Assembly: GCA_021229015.1 (NCBI GenBank)
Contig: CM037792.1
Location: 42,167,655 to 42,231,654 of the forward strand
Length of the DNA: 64,000 nucleotides
DNA from: Solen grandis
Taxonomy: Eukaryota; Mollusca; Bivalvia; Adapedonta; Solenidae
Direction of reading: 5' to 3'
Shown: positions 44,660 to 54,700 of the stretch, one piece after another
How positions within the stretch are numbered: the first letter of the stretch is position 1
Layout of the letters: the number at the start of each line of letters is the position of its first letter
Notes under the pieces: model-generated
Told to the model about the DNA's origin: nothing
Seen by the model: only the letters and a program-made list of their open reading frames with translations
The model's database searches: none
Made by a program: the position numbers and the translations under genes

Positions 44660-46181
44660 GTTAGCTAGATGAGGTATTTACACAAAATAACATCACATCT
44701 GATGTGGTCTGCTGTCATTCTTTATATTCCTGTGATTTCTTGGCTATCGGTCTGGTCTTGGATATGGAGCAAAACTTCGCTTTTTCTGTTGCAAATAAGA
44801 ATCGTTTTCAAATTCTCCAAGAGTGGGAAACCCCATCCGCGTCCCCACCCACAAAAATTGGAGCGGGCGGTGATAAAGGCCCGACGATAACAAGGCACGA
44901 TTTTGTAAACTCGTCCACAGACTGTAAATTGACATGTATGTTTGATGAGCTACGTTGCATTAGAAATGAACAAATTAACTGTAACCGAGGATTAGCAAAT
45001 ATTTGAAAAATCGCTCATCGGAGTCGAACGAAAACTAGGTCAAGTTGTGCAGGTAACAAACAGCCAAACAGAATTCATGAAGGCATTGACATATAAGTCT
45101 ATAGACATTGAAGCACGATCCCGTAGAAATAATTTGATTTTCCGTGGTTTCAGTGAAAACAGAGGTGAAAAACTGCTTCACATTGATCAGAGACTTTCTC
45201 GATAATCATCTAGATATTAATCCCTGTACTATCTATCTCGCACGAGCCCACAGATTGGAAAGACGAGATCCACAGAAGCAGGTGCAGCGAAGACCTATAA
45301 TCGTTAACTTTCGTGACTATTGTGACATAGAGGTCATCATTGGAAGTGTGTACATGTTAAAAGGTTCCAGCTTCTCTATAGACTATGATTATCCAAAGGA
45401 GATCCAGGCTGCCCGATCCCGTCTTTGGCTGAAATATAAACAAACAAATACTGAACATCCCCATTCGAAGACACAGATTGTGTACCCAGCAAAATTGATA
45501 AAAGATGGCCGTGTTATTCATGACGAGTTACCCGAATGGTCCAAATATACCAGTGCAAGCAGACTGACACACATAGAGAAAGAAGCAGGAGCTCATATCA
45601 CTTACTAACGAATTAGCCTCAAATGTTAATAACAATATGTTAGCAAATAATTTACCACAGGTAAATCCATCTGTTTTTTCCCTGCCTGTTTTCATGAGCA
45701 ATACATCTGCACACCCAAACTTTCAAAACCAACAATACACACGTCCAACACAGTTCTCCAGATGTCAACAGTAATCCACCAATACATGCCAATAGATTTG
45801 ACTCACTCTGTCAAACACTTGCAGCAAGATACACAGCATACTCGTGAAGACACTATCAGTATCGAACCAAGCCGGCAGGTCACAGTATCAAACCCACAGC
45901 CATCATGTCCCATGGAAACTCAAATTGTATCTCAGGTGGAAGCTTCACAGGGCCCCAGCAAAGAACCACAAGTTTTATTATGATGACATATTTTGCCATC
46001 TCCACTTTCTGATGCATCACTTGGCAAAAGCACATGTATCGAGAGTGAATGTAAACAAACACACCAAACCAATACACAGCCACCCGTTTCACCTGTGAGA
46101 GGTAGAGCACGCTTAGCACGTGCTACTTCTAGGTCAGAGAAACGTTCTCAATCTACCAAACCACCAAACTCCACGCAGTAG
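44660..46181 (+). pseudogene. LINE ORF1 (RNA-binding protein), frameshifted
   Basis: A broken ORF1 of a two-ORF LINE. The best segment (45144-45608) reads CTIYLARAHRLERRDP, RRPIIVNFRDYCDIEVI, then SFSIDYDYPKEIQAARSRLW, which resembles the RRM-plus-C-terminal nucleic-acid-binding domain of L1-type ORF1 proteins. Just upstream, IDIEARSRRNNLIFRGFSEN is the usual linker after a coiled coil. Reading requires frame changes at about 45000, 45165, 45770 and 45990. The Asn/Gln/Ser/Pro-rich tail ends at a TAG at 46179-46181. ORF1p would coat element RNA. No intact product is possible. Confidence 0.75.
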
Positions 46182-46423
46182 TTACCTCCCCTTACAGTTG
46201 TAGATAACCACTGCCACCACAAGTAAAATTTAGCTAATTTTTCTTTTGCTTATCTAATTGTATTAATGATGTTAAATAAGTTGGGGTCAGATTATTTTGC
46301 ACTTAAAAAAAACAAAATTAGTCTATGTTTCTTTCGTGTTTCTGATAATGTTTCTCAGCAAACCTCCTGTAAAAGGGTTTCTTTAGATATTAATTTAGTT
46401 GCTCCGGTGATTATTCTTGCACA

Positions 46424-48603
46424 TTAATTTTGTATTTTTTCTAGTTCATCAGATTCGTATTCGGTTATATTGATCCAAACAACGTCTGCATATTCCAGTA
46501 TAGGTCGAATAAATGAAAGGTAAATAATTTCCAATGCTTTACGATCTAGAGAATATTTTGATTTTTGCATGATATGAACTCGCTGCCAAGTTTTTTTAGT
46601 AACATAATGGATGTGAGGGTGCCAAGTACAGTTATTATTAAAATAAACGCCAAGATGTTTATGTTCTGTTACTTCAGGAATAAGTTGATTAAACATTTCA
46701 AGACGAGGATGGTGACGTGGAGAATGTTTTCTTGTAATTTATGATTCAGATTTAGAGGGATTAAAATTAACAAGCCACTTGTCAGCCCGTGAGGATATCA
46801 GGTCAATATCAGATTGAAGCAAGTTAGTTGCACATAAGGGATCATCAGTAATAATTTATAAACTAGTGTCATCTACAAATAGATTAATTTTTGAATTTAT
46901 ATTATCTACAATATCATTAATAAATACAAGAAAAAGTAGAGGACCCAGTATCGAACCCCGAGGAACATCTGAATGTACTGTTAACCAGGTGGATTTAGCT
47001 CCAGAAAGAACAACTCGCTGCTTTCTATTCGAAAGGTAGTCAGAAAACCATGTTAGCAGGGGGCCTGATATTCCTGAAGCATTTAGTATAGCTAAAAGAC
47101 ATTTGTACCATACTTTAGTAAAGGCTTTACTGATATCAAAGAAAACAACTCTGACTTCTAAGCCATCGTCAAGAGCTTTACAGAAAGCATTAAAAAGATA
47201 AGTCAGTTGATTAACAGTGGAATCACCATGTAAGAATCTAGACTGGAATGGTGTAAAGAAGTTATTACTTTTAAGGTGATTAAAAACATGTTTATATATT
47301 ATACGTTCTAAAACGTTTTCACTGGTATTCAATAAGGAAATAGGTCTATAATTGTTTAGGAGTGAGGGATCGCCTTTTTTGAAAACAGCAGTGACATGAG
47401 CTTCTTTCCAACTACTGGGAACTTTAGAGGAAGCTAGGGGTGTGTTAAGAAGATCACAGAGAGGTTCTGAAAGTTCATGTGATACCTCATGTAGTATCCT
47501 GTTGTTAATGCCATCTGGACCTGCAGCTTTACCCATAGGAAGAGATTTTAAAACGTCTTTAACCTCAGAAGTAGTTAATCTTATATTACTTAATCTATTC
47601 TCATTTACTGGCAGAACAAGAGGTACATCTTTATTACTATCATCTATCTTTGTCTGACTACAAAAGAAATAGTTGAGTAAATCTTCTTTTTCAGTGTCAC
47701 AAGTAGTTACAGAATTATTATAGGAATCAGTTAGATGTGGTATTGAGTTACTAGAGGCACTTGTAATAAAATATTTTAAAATTTTCCACCAATCATTTGA
47801 GGATAAGTCATCATTTTTAAGTTTATCAGACATTTTAAGATAATATTCACCTTTAGTCTTCCTTATCATTGTTTTAGTATTGTAACAATACAAGGGTAAC
47901 AATACAAGGCCCGGCCCGGAATCGAACCCGGTCCGCCGGCGTGATAGCCCAATGCTCTAACCACTGAGCCAAAGAGTCGACTCACTGTCGCAGTTGTCAG
48001 AGATTGTACACATCGTCACAGTTTCATTTCTTACTCTTCTGAATTTTTGCCAGTAGTGATTTGATTTCGTATCTTTAGCTTTTTTATATAACCTTTTTCG
48101 TTTCCGAATTTGCTTTTTAATATCTGATGTTATCCATGGTGAATAATTTATTCTTATTTTCACATATTTATTAGGTATATTACTTTTAGCTATATTTATA
48201 AGGGTATTAGAAAAATTAACCGCATAGATATCTATATCATCATCAATACAATTATCCCAATTAGTTTCGGATATATCTAATCGAAATTGTTCATAATCAC
48301 GTAAGTCGTATCTCCATATATGTCTATTATAACAGTATACCTTAGGTTTATTAAAATTTAAAATTCCATATACAGGGCAATGATACTTATGTTCTTGGCT
48401 AAGAAAATGTTCCATTACCCCAGAGTGTATAACGTTTTCAGTTCTAGATACAAAAATTAGGTCAATTAAAGATTCAGAACATTCCGTATAATTTGTAGGT
48501 TCATTTATAATCTGTGGTAAATTAAATTGTTGGAGTAAGTAAGTTACTTTACGATTAGTTATTTGTGAGAAGACATCGAGATTAAAATCACCCGTTATAA
48601 TAT
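46424..48603 (-). pseudogene. LINE ORF2 fragment: endonuclease end plus reverse transcriptase
   Basis: Minus-strand reading begins inside the EEP endonuclease (GDFNLDVFSQITN, then SLIDLIFVSRTENV). A linker follows (WRYDLRDYEQFRLDISETNW, and FRRVRNET), then the reverse transcriptase: MGKAAGPDGINNRILHEV, FKKGDPSLLNNYRPISLL, FFDISKAF, PRGSILGPLLFLVFINDI and the catalytic box FVDD. Further pieces run to LEYADVVWI and end at LEKIQN. It is split by a tRNA-like insertion at 47905-47983 and by frameshifts after FVDDTSL (about 46850 to 46700). Family: CR1/jockey group. Both the 5' and 3' ends are missing; loss of the 3' end is unusual for a LINE. Confidence 0.85.
47905..47983 (-). mobile_element. tRNA-like insertion in LINE ORF2
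   Basis: On minus: GACTCTTTGGCTCAGTGGTT, AGAGCATTGGGCTATCACGC and GGGTTCGATTCCGGGCCGGG. The D arm (GCTC/GAGC) is good, an anticodon-like loop (CTATCAC) and a B box (GGTTCGATTCC) are present, but the acceptor stem does not pair. It is therefore a tRNA-derived retroposon head rather than a functional gene. It interrupts the LINE frame after RRVRNET. A GTAACAATACAAGG motif is duplicated just left of it. Confidence 0.65.
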
Positions 48604-48674
48604 ATCTTTAAATACGCTTTCAAGACTTGGTTATCAGCTAAAATAAAATGATGTGCATATAAGACGTGTGAACT

Positions 48675-48808
48675 TAGCAGATTTCGCGAAAGGCAAAATA
48701 ATATTTCAGACATTTGGCTTGTCAGACCAAAAGAAATTCTGTCAGACCGAAAAACAAATGAAAAAATATGCAAACATCTATACATGTATATTTTTTTCAG
48801 GTATATTT

Positions 48809-48859
<51 letters not shown>

Positions 48860-49085
48860 ATACAATTTAACATTTATAATACAAGAATCAAGCAAGATAA
48901 GTTCATAACAAGCAAGAATAGCATTGAAAGTTGTTTCCCCCATATATTTATATTTTGAGTTCCCTGAAAAATACCTGCCAGTGTTCTGGACTGAGGAGAA
49001 AGCATTTTTTATCGGACCGAAATGAAATCTGTCAGACATGTTTGCCGGTCTGACACCTTTCGCAAAGTCTGACTGTTAGTCAAGT
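48675..49085. repeat. inverted-repeat element with (TA)n core
   Basis: TTTCGCGAAAGGC and TCTGTCAGACC on the left recur inverted on the right (GGTCTGACACCTTTCGCAAA). The core holds a (TA)n of about 40 bases at 48813-48853. Likely an old non-autonomous TIR element. Confidence 0.55.
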
Positions 49086-49749
49086 TACTGATTCAGCTAC
49101 TGGTCAGTAGATAAGATTTACTCAGCTACGAATTCAGCTACTATTCAGTTTCTAAAACACAGCTAAATTTTCAGCAACTAATCCAGCTGTTTATCCAGTT
49201 TTAAGAATCCGTTACGAATTCATTTACCAATACAGCTATTAGTCATGTGACCTAATTCAGCAACTAATACAGAAGCAAAGTACAGTTATTAAATACAATT
49301 ATACGAATAAAAAAAATACGTATCAAAATTATTATTTTATGGTTATCAACGTATTCGCCAGTTACTAAAATATGGCGTGTGGAATGTTGCAAAAGTGTAT
49401 AAAACAATTTTTTCAATAAAATATTTATTTATGTTCTGAAAATATATTTATGAGGTTAAATAAAGTATATGAGGTTAAATAAAGTATATATGGACAATAA
49501 AAATATACATGGACAGTAATTAGAAAACATAATTGTTCTTAAAATATATTTGTTATCAAAATATTTATGAGGTTAAAAAATATGTGTGGATTAATAAAAA
49601 ATATATATGGCTTAATATATATTATATATATGAACTAAATATACATGGACAATAATTGAAATTGTGGGATAGCCAAATTAAGTTTGTAACAACAAATCTC
49701 ATTGGTTCGTATATTCCAATATGGCAGCTCGCACCAGAACACGACCGAA
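49086..49749. other. degenerate short repeats, no gene
   Basis: 49085-49270 repeats CAGCTACTAATTCAG-like motifs irregularly. 49430-49630 repeats TATATATGGACAATAA and TATGAGGTTAAATAAAG. AT-rich and non-coding. Confidence 0.5.
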
Positions 49750-49863
49750 GCTATCGGCACGACAGCGGTGCGGATAAGCAAACTTATCGGCACGACCGTC
49801 GTGCGGATAATTTTCCTTATTCGAAGGACCGCCGTGCCGATAAGGTTGCTTATCGGCATGACG
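49750..49863. repeat. 33-bp palindromic tandem repeat
   Basis: About 3.4 units with 33-bp period. Each unit contains TTATCGGCACGAC facing an inverted GTCGTGCGGATAA. The units are GC-rich compared with the surrounding sequence. Confidence 0.8.
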
Positions 49864-50000
49864 GAAATATAAAAATAGCTTAACAAAAGGTCATATATCT
49901 AGAGTATGTTGGATTTTTTTCCTTCTTCCTTTCTTTCCGGTATATATTATACATATATGTTGTATGTATATGTTGTACGTATAAAGATGAAATTGATGTT

Positions 50001-50100
50001 NNNNNNNNNNNNNNNNNNNNNNNNNNNNNNNNNNNNNNNNNNNNNNNNNNNNNNNNNNNNNNNNNNNNNNNNNNNNNNNNNNNNNNNNNNNNNNNNNNNN
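50001..50100. other. assembly gap (100 N)
   Basis: Exactly 100 N, the usual placeholder for a gap of unknown size. Confidence 0.99.
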
Positions 50101-50460
50101 TGATTAAAAATATACCCACCTTTATTGAAGCATAATTTTAAGTAAATGTAGTTTGTGACATCTTATTTTGCAACTTGTAAACAGTAAAACATAAACCATA
50201 CATAACTGAGAGTTCAACAATACTGCCCTTCAGCAGCAAGTAATCGCTGCTTTGAATTTTGAGACATTCTTGGTTTTATTTCAATACAATCATGAAAATT
50301 GAAATGACTTATGAAAACTAGATACAGGTATTTTATTTGAGGTGATGATGCATTGAACAAAAACAAAGATCTAACCTGTATAAAAACGGATACATTTACA
50401 GTGACAACAATTATACTTTTCTCACATCAACTAAAACAACAACAAAACTAGGTTTACCCT

Positions 50461-50702
50461 TTAACCCTTTCTCTCATATAGACTCATTTTGACGCCCTCA
50501 ATAGGTATCACATAAAGCCTGATCTGCAGAAAACCACAGTAAAACCTTACCAAATTTAATTACAAAATCCTCATTTCCAGACCACTGAGGAGCAGGGAAC
50601 AGCATAAAAGCTGATCAGCCTGAGAGTTACTCGCAGGCTGGTCTGGTTTTATGCTGTTCGCATAGGTCTTTTCATGGTGTCCTCTATGAGGGAAAGGGTT
50701 AA
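50461..50702 (-). mobile_element. piggyBac-like hairpin MITE, copy 3
   Basis: Same 242-bp element as at 1979 but in reverse orientation, with TTAACCCTTTCTCTCAT at its left end and GAGGGAAAGGGTTAA at the right. Confidence 0.85.
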
Positions 50703-50873
50703 ATGCACACCATGAGCTGGTGACCTACTAGCACCTTATGATATACTACAGTTCTCAGATTAAATGTAAGGTTAAAGATGTTTCTTTTTCTAACCATAGT
50801 AGACAACAGGGGGCCATTTCACAACTATTCATATGAAAGAAATCTACATATGCATAAAAGCACAGTATGAAGA

Positions 50874-50879
50874 TTTATT
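50874..50879 (-). terminator. candidate GOLGA3 poly(A) signal
   Basis: AATAAA on minus about 735 bases past the stop codon. If used, the MITE at 51039-51280 would lie in the 3' UTR. Weak support. Confidence 0.25.
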
Positions 50880-51038
50880 TTTGTGCTTTTCTTAGTATTT
50901 TTAAGATACAGAAATAAGAAACTGACAGACACAATGTAGGACAGCCCTCTTACGACTATGATCAAATTTGTTAGTATGATGTTAAATAAAACAGACTCTT
51001 TATCATTACCAGGTATATTATGTAGAAAATTAACAAGA

Positions 51039-51280
51039 TTAACCCTTTCCCTCATATAGACTCATTTTGTCACACTCAATAGGTACAACATAAAGCCTGA
51101 TCTGCAGAAAACCACAGTTAAACCTTACCAAATTTAATTACAAAATCCTCATTTCCAGACCACTGAGGAGCAGCGAACAGCATAAAACCTGATCAGCCTG
51201 CAAGTTACTCGCAGGCTGATCTGGTTTTATGCTGTTCGCATAGGTCTTTTCATGGTGTCCTCTATGAGGGAAAGGGTTAA
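51039..51280 (-). mobile_element. piggyBac-like hairpin MITE, copy 4
   Basis: Same orientation as copy 3 and only 337 bp from it, immediately downstream of the GOLGA3 stop codon. The internal palindrome is intact. Confidence 0.85.
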
Positions 51281-51611
51281 TACATTATAAATTCAGTCTG
51301 ATCCTGTCCTGTATTTGCTTAACTTACTAAATGTTACCTTTCATTTCCTTCAATGGATCAATCGATGAACTTTTGACTACATTATCTTACAAAGATTACA
51401 GTGAAATTTTCACCACAATGATATAACTACATAGCATTGTTTGTGTTTAAGTTTTAAAGTTATCAGATTCAACTGTTTCAACTAAGATCAATCCATTCAG
51501 AAATGCATTAATATTTTTGAATTTATAGAAAAACTGAAATTGAAAATCTTCAAAAAGAAAAATTCTGAAAAGTTCTGACAGCATAGGCGAGGTGTACTGG
51601 TTAACAGGTGA

Positions 51612-51753
51612 CTATATGTCTATGATTTGTGATGACCGGTCAGCCAAGTCGACTGCCGCGGCTGCCAGAGAGTTGGTGGTGGACGAAGACATGGTGGTGC
51701 TGGAGATGGTCTGGACAACATGGCGCAACTCCTCCACCTGCTGCTCCAGGTTA
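51612..51753 (-). CDS. GOLGA3: GOLGA3 last coding exon
   Basis: 142 coding bases after TATTGCAG. Encodes NLEQQVEELRHVVQTISSTT and a Ser/Ala-rich end finishing QIIDI before the TAG at 51612-51614. Confidence 0.82.
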
Positions 51754-54700
51754 CTGCAATACACACACATAAATATAGACTCAAACCTGATTTAGTGGGC
51801 ATATCTAATACAAACATTCTCAAGCAACAGTTAAGGGTTTTTCGTATTTTTTTTAAGGCCTTAAAATTCAAAATTAAGGAGTTACAATACACACAACTTG
51901 TGCTTTAAACTTTATGGCATGAAAGGGATGAACCTCAATTTTGACCTCAACTTGATAAGCACTTTCTTATTATCAATTTTGTAATTTCAAATTCAAGGGT
52001 TTTTCAAGACCTTTCAGTTAATTTCAAGCTTTTTTTAAGGGTTTATAGGACAAAATAAGACTTCAGGGTTTTTTTCAGGACACATCAAATTCAAGGGTTT
52101 TCAAGACCTGTGCAAACCATGTTCTAAACAACAGTCAACTTGTAATCAAGGCCAGAGACTTGAGTTCCTATCTATGAATTTATAGAGAACTTGATCTTAA
52201 AAATAGCCACTATATAAAGGCCAGATTCATTTTTCCTTGAGTATGCTTTATTAACAGGTTTAGATCATGTAGCTCATGAAAGATAAACCTGAAAAAAAAA
52301 AAGGCTGCTCCCTATAACACAACTGACCCTAGCTTTTTACTCCTGACCATATCAAAGATTCATGGCTAAATATTCCAGATGGCCCAATTATTTCTTGAAG
52401 ACCATGATGACAACGATAATGCAGACATGATTGTAGTTGTATCTGATCTTGTAAATCATAATGTTGAACTAGCTCAAGCAAGAAGCTCATGATTTTATAC
52501 AGAAAGCTTTGAAGGTAAAACCAAATTCATGTCAGACTGTTTTCTCAAATTTGGCCACCAAATTATCTTAGAAATATCTTAAAATATTTGCCCTGTATTA
52601 CAATAAAAAAAAAACTTGAGCCCACCTCCAAGTGTTGGTGGAAGTCTCAACAGTTGTTGTGTTGATGTCCATCTGTGCCTGCAGCCCGGATATCTCTGAC
52701 CGCAGATTTAACAAACAGTTCTGTAGATTGTCCAATGGCCTAAAACACAAACAAAATTTATGAAACATTATAACAGACCTGATAGTGAAGGGAGCCTACA
52801 TGACTGCAAGTCTAAAGGATATCTGCAAATTTGTTATTGTTTTGGAGTTTATAGTCCTTGAGACAGAATGTCTTTCATTGAGCGACATACATCTAATAAC
52901 AGGTGGACAGAGACCCTGAGTGTACAGGGGTATCAAGGTAGGACCACTGACTAACAACAATCCAGCTAAATCTGGATGACCAACAAGGGAATCTAACCCA
53001 CAGAGGGGATCAGTGATAATAGGCCAGCTACTATAACCACTCGCCTATGGTGGCCCCTATTCATTGTGGTTGCAAATTACCATACTAATGATGTATTATC
53101 AGTCTTTCACCAAAAGCCAGTCCAGAAAAGTAAGATGGCCACATAGAATAAGAGATACATCCTTGTAATTTTAGATATACTATTAAATCATTAATTTTTG
53201 CAGACATCAAAATTGTGAAATCTGTAGTTTTGTCAGTTTTGTTGACACATACAACATGGATTAACATTCAAGAAAATGTGAGGTCTATTAATAAACAGAT
53301 TTTATGGGGATTATCATTCATGGATAAGCTAAAGCAAAAATTAGTCAAGCACAAGAATGAATGATTCTACAATATGAGTATCATTTCCAAATGATCAAGA
53401 ACACTTACTTGCTCTCCAGTGCACGGACTGTCGTGTCCTGCAGCAGACGGTCCATGGTGTCAAGGTCAAATGGCAGGGGAGGTAACTCTATACTGTCAGC
53501 ATCCCCAGACCCTGTGGTGGTTTGGAACTTTGCCATCTTCTGAACCATCTGGTTGGCAAAAGGAGCAAATTAGTATTGCAATCTAGAGCTTGGTTTTCCA
53601 AAATCTTCAAGAGGCCCTGGGGCCAAACCCAAGAAACAATTTAACGTCATTTTTTTTTTCATTGAAATAAAAAATCATCAAATTTTGATGAAAAATACTC
53701 TTGCTTAATCAATGTTAATGTTTGATTAATGTAACTACAATGGTAGATATTCTTTTTCTATGTCTGTTTGGTTAAAAAGAAAGTGATCAGAAGATACAAG
53801 ATCACACCACTATTCCAATACTTGTGCTTACCTTGTGGTATTGTATGGAAGACTTGAGTGCACTCCTTAGCTCCGAGATCTTGGCCTGCTGATTTTGTTT
53901 ATCCTGTTTCAGGGCTCCCACTTCCACCTTTAATGCATCTACCTCCCGGCCCCTCTCCTGTATACGCAAAATGATTCAATGAAAGTTTATGTGTACTTTT
54001 CTATATCTTCTGTAACTAACAGAAACTGTCAACAATGGAGCTGAAAATACTTTCATTTCCAAGTTTGAGAAAGGTTGCAATGGTCCTGTGGTGGACTTGT
54101 TGAACTAAATGCTGCATGTCCAATCTCATTTTGTGGGGAAAGAAATTTTCAGGACCTACCAAGACACAAGTACTGGTCCAACTCTGGGACTGTTGAGATG
54201 ATTATGCATAAGTTATTAAATCTTGTTTCTTCTCATCTAGAAAAACAGTCCTTAAAAGTAATGAATACTCATGCTAAACTGCCTTGAGTCTAAAATATGG
54301 AAGATATTAATTTGTAAAACAGGATATGCTACAGGACAGAACATGATGTGATGCAACAAAGCACATGATTCCTATATTACACCCTTCATGAAACTGGGGT
54401 AAAATTACTTTTATTTACACGATAATCTAAATATTTAATTTTAATTGAATGAGAAAATGACATTACTTGATATCCAAATTCAATGCCCTATAGCAGACAT
54501 GATATACGGTATGTGCACCTGTTTGTGTAGGCGGGAAAAATTATCAATTAAAATACTATGAATGAAATTGTGTGACATAAGCCAGTACGGTGCAGCGGTT
54601 CACACACCTCTGACATGTATTTTGTCCTTCTTTAATCTAATAAAAATATGGCAAATAAAATTATGTTGTTGGGCTCTCACAGCTACAAGATCCATTTGAC

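Noticed and set aside
47905..47983. Functional tRNA gene
   Set aside because: The acceptor stem does not pair and the anticodon stem is weak; it interrupts a LINE frame.
54030..54300. Possible extra GOLGA3 exon (frame ending VMNTHAKLP)
   Set aside because: The same motif pattern recurs at about 58010-58105 in another intron, so it is a dispersed repeat. Flanking exons already join in phase without it.
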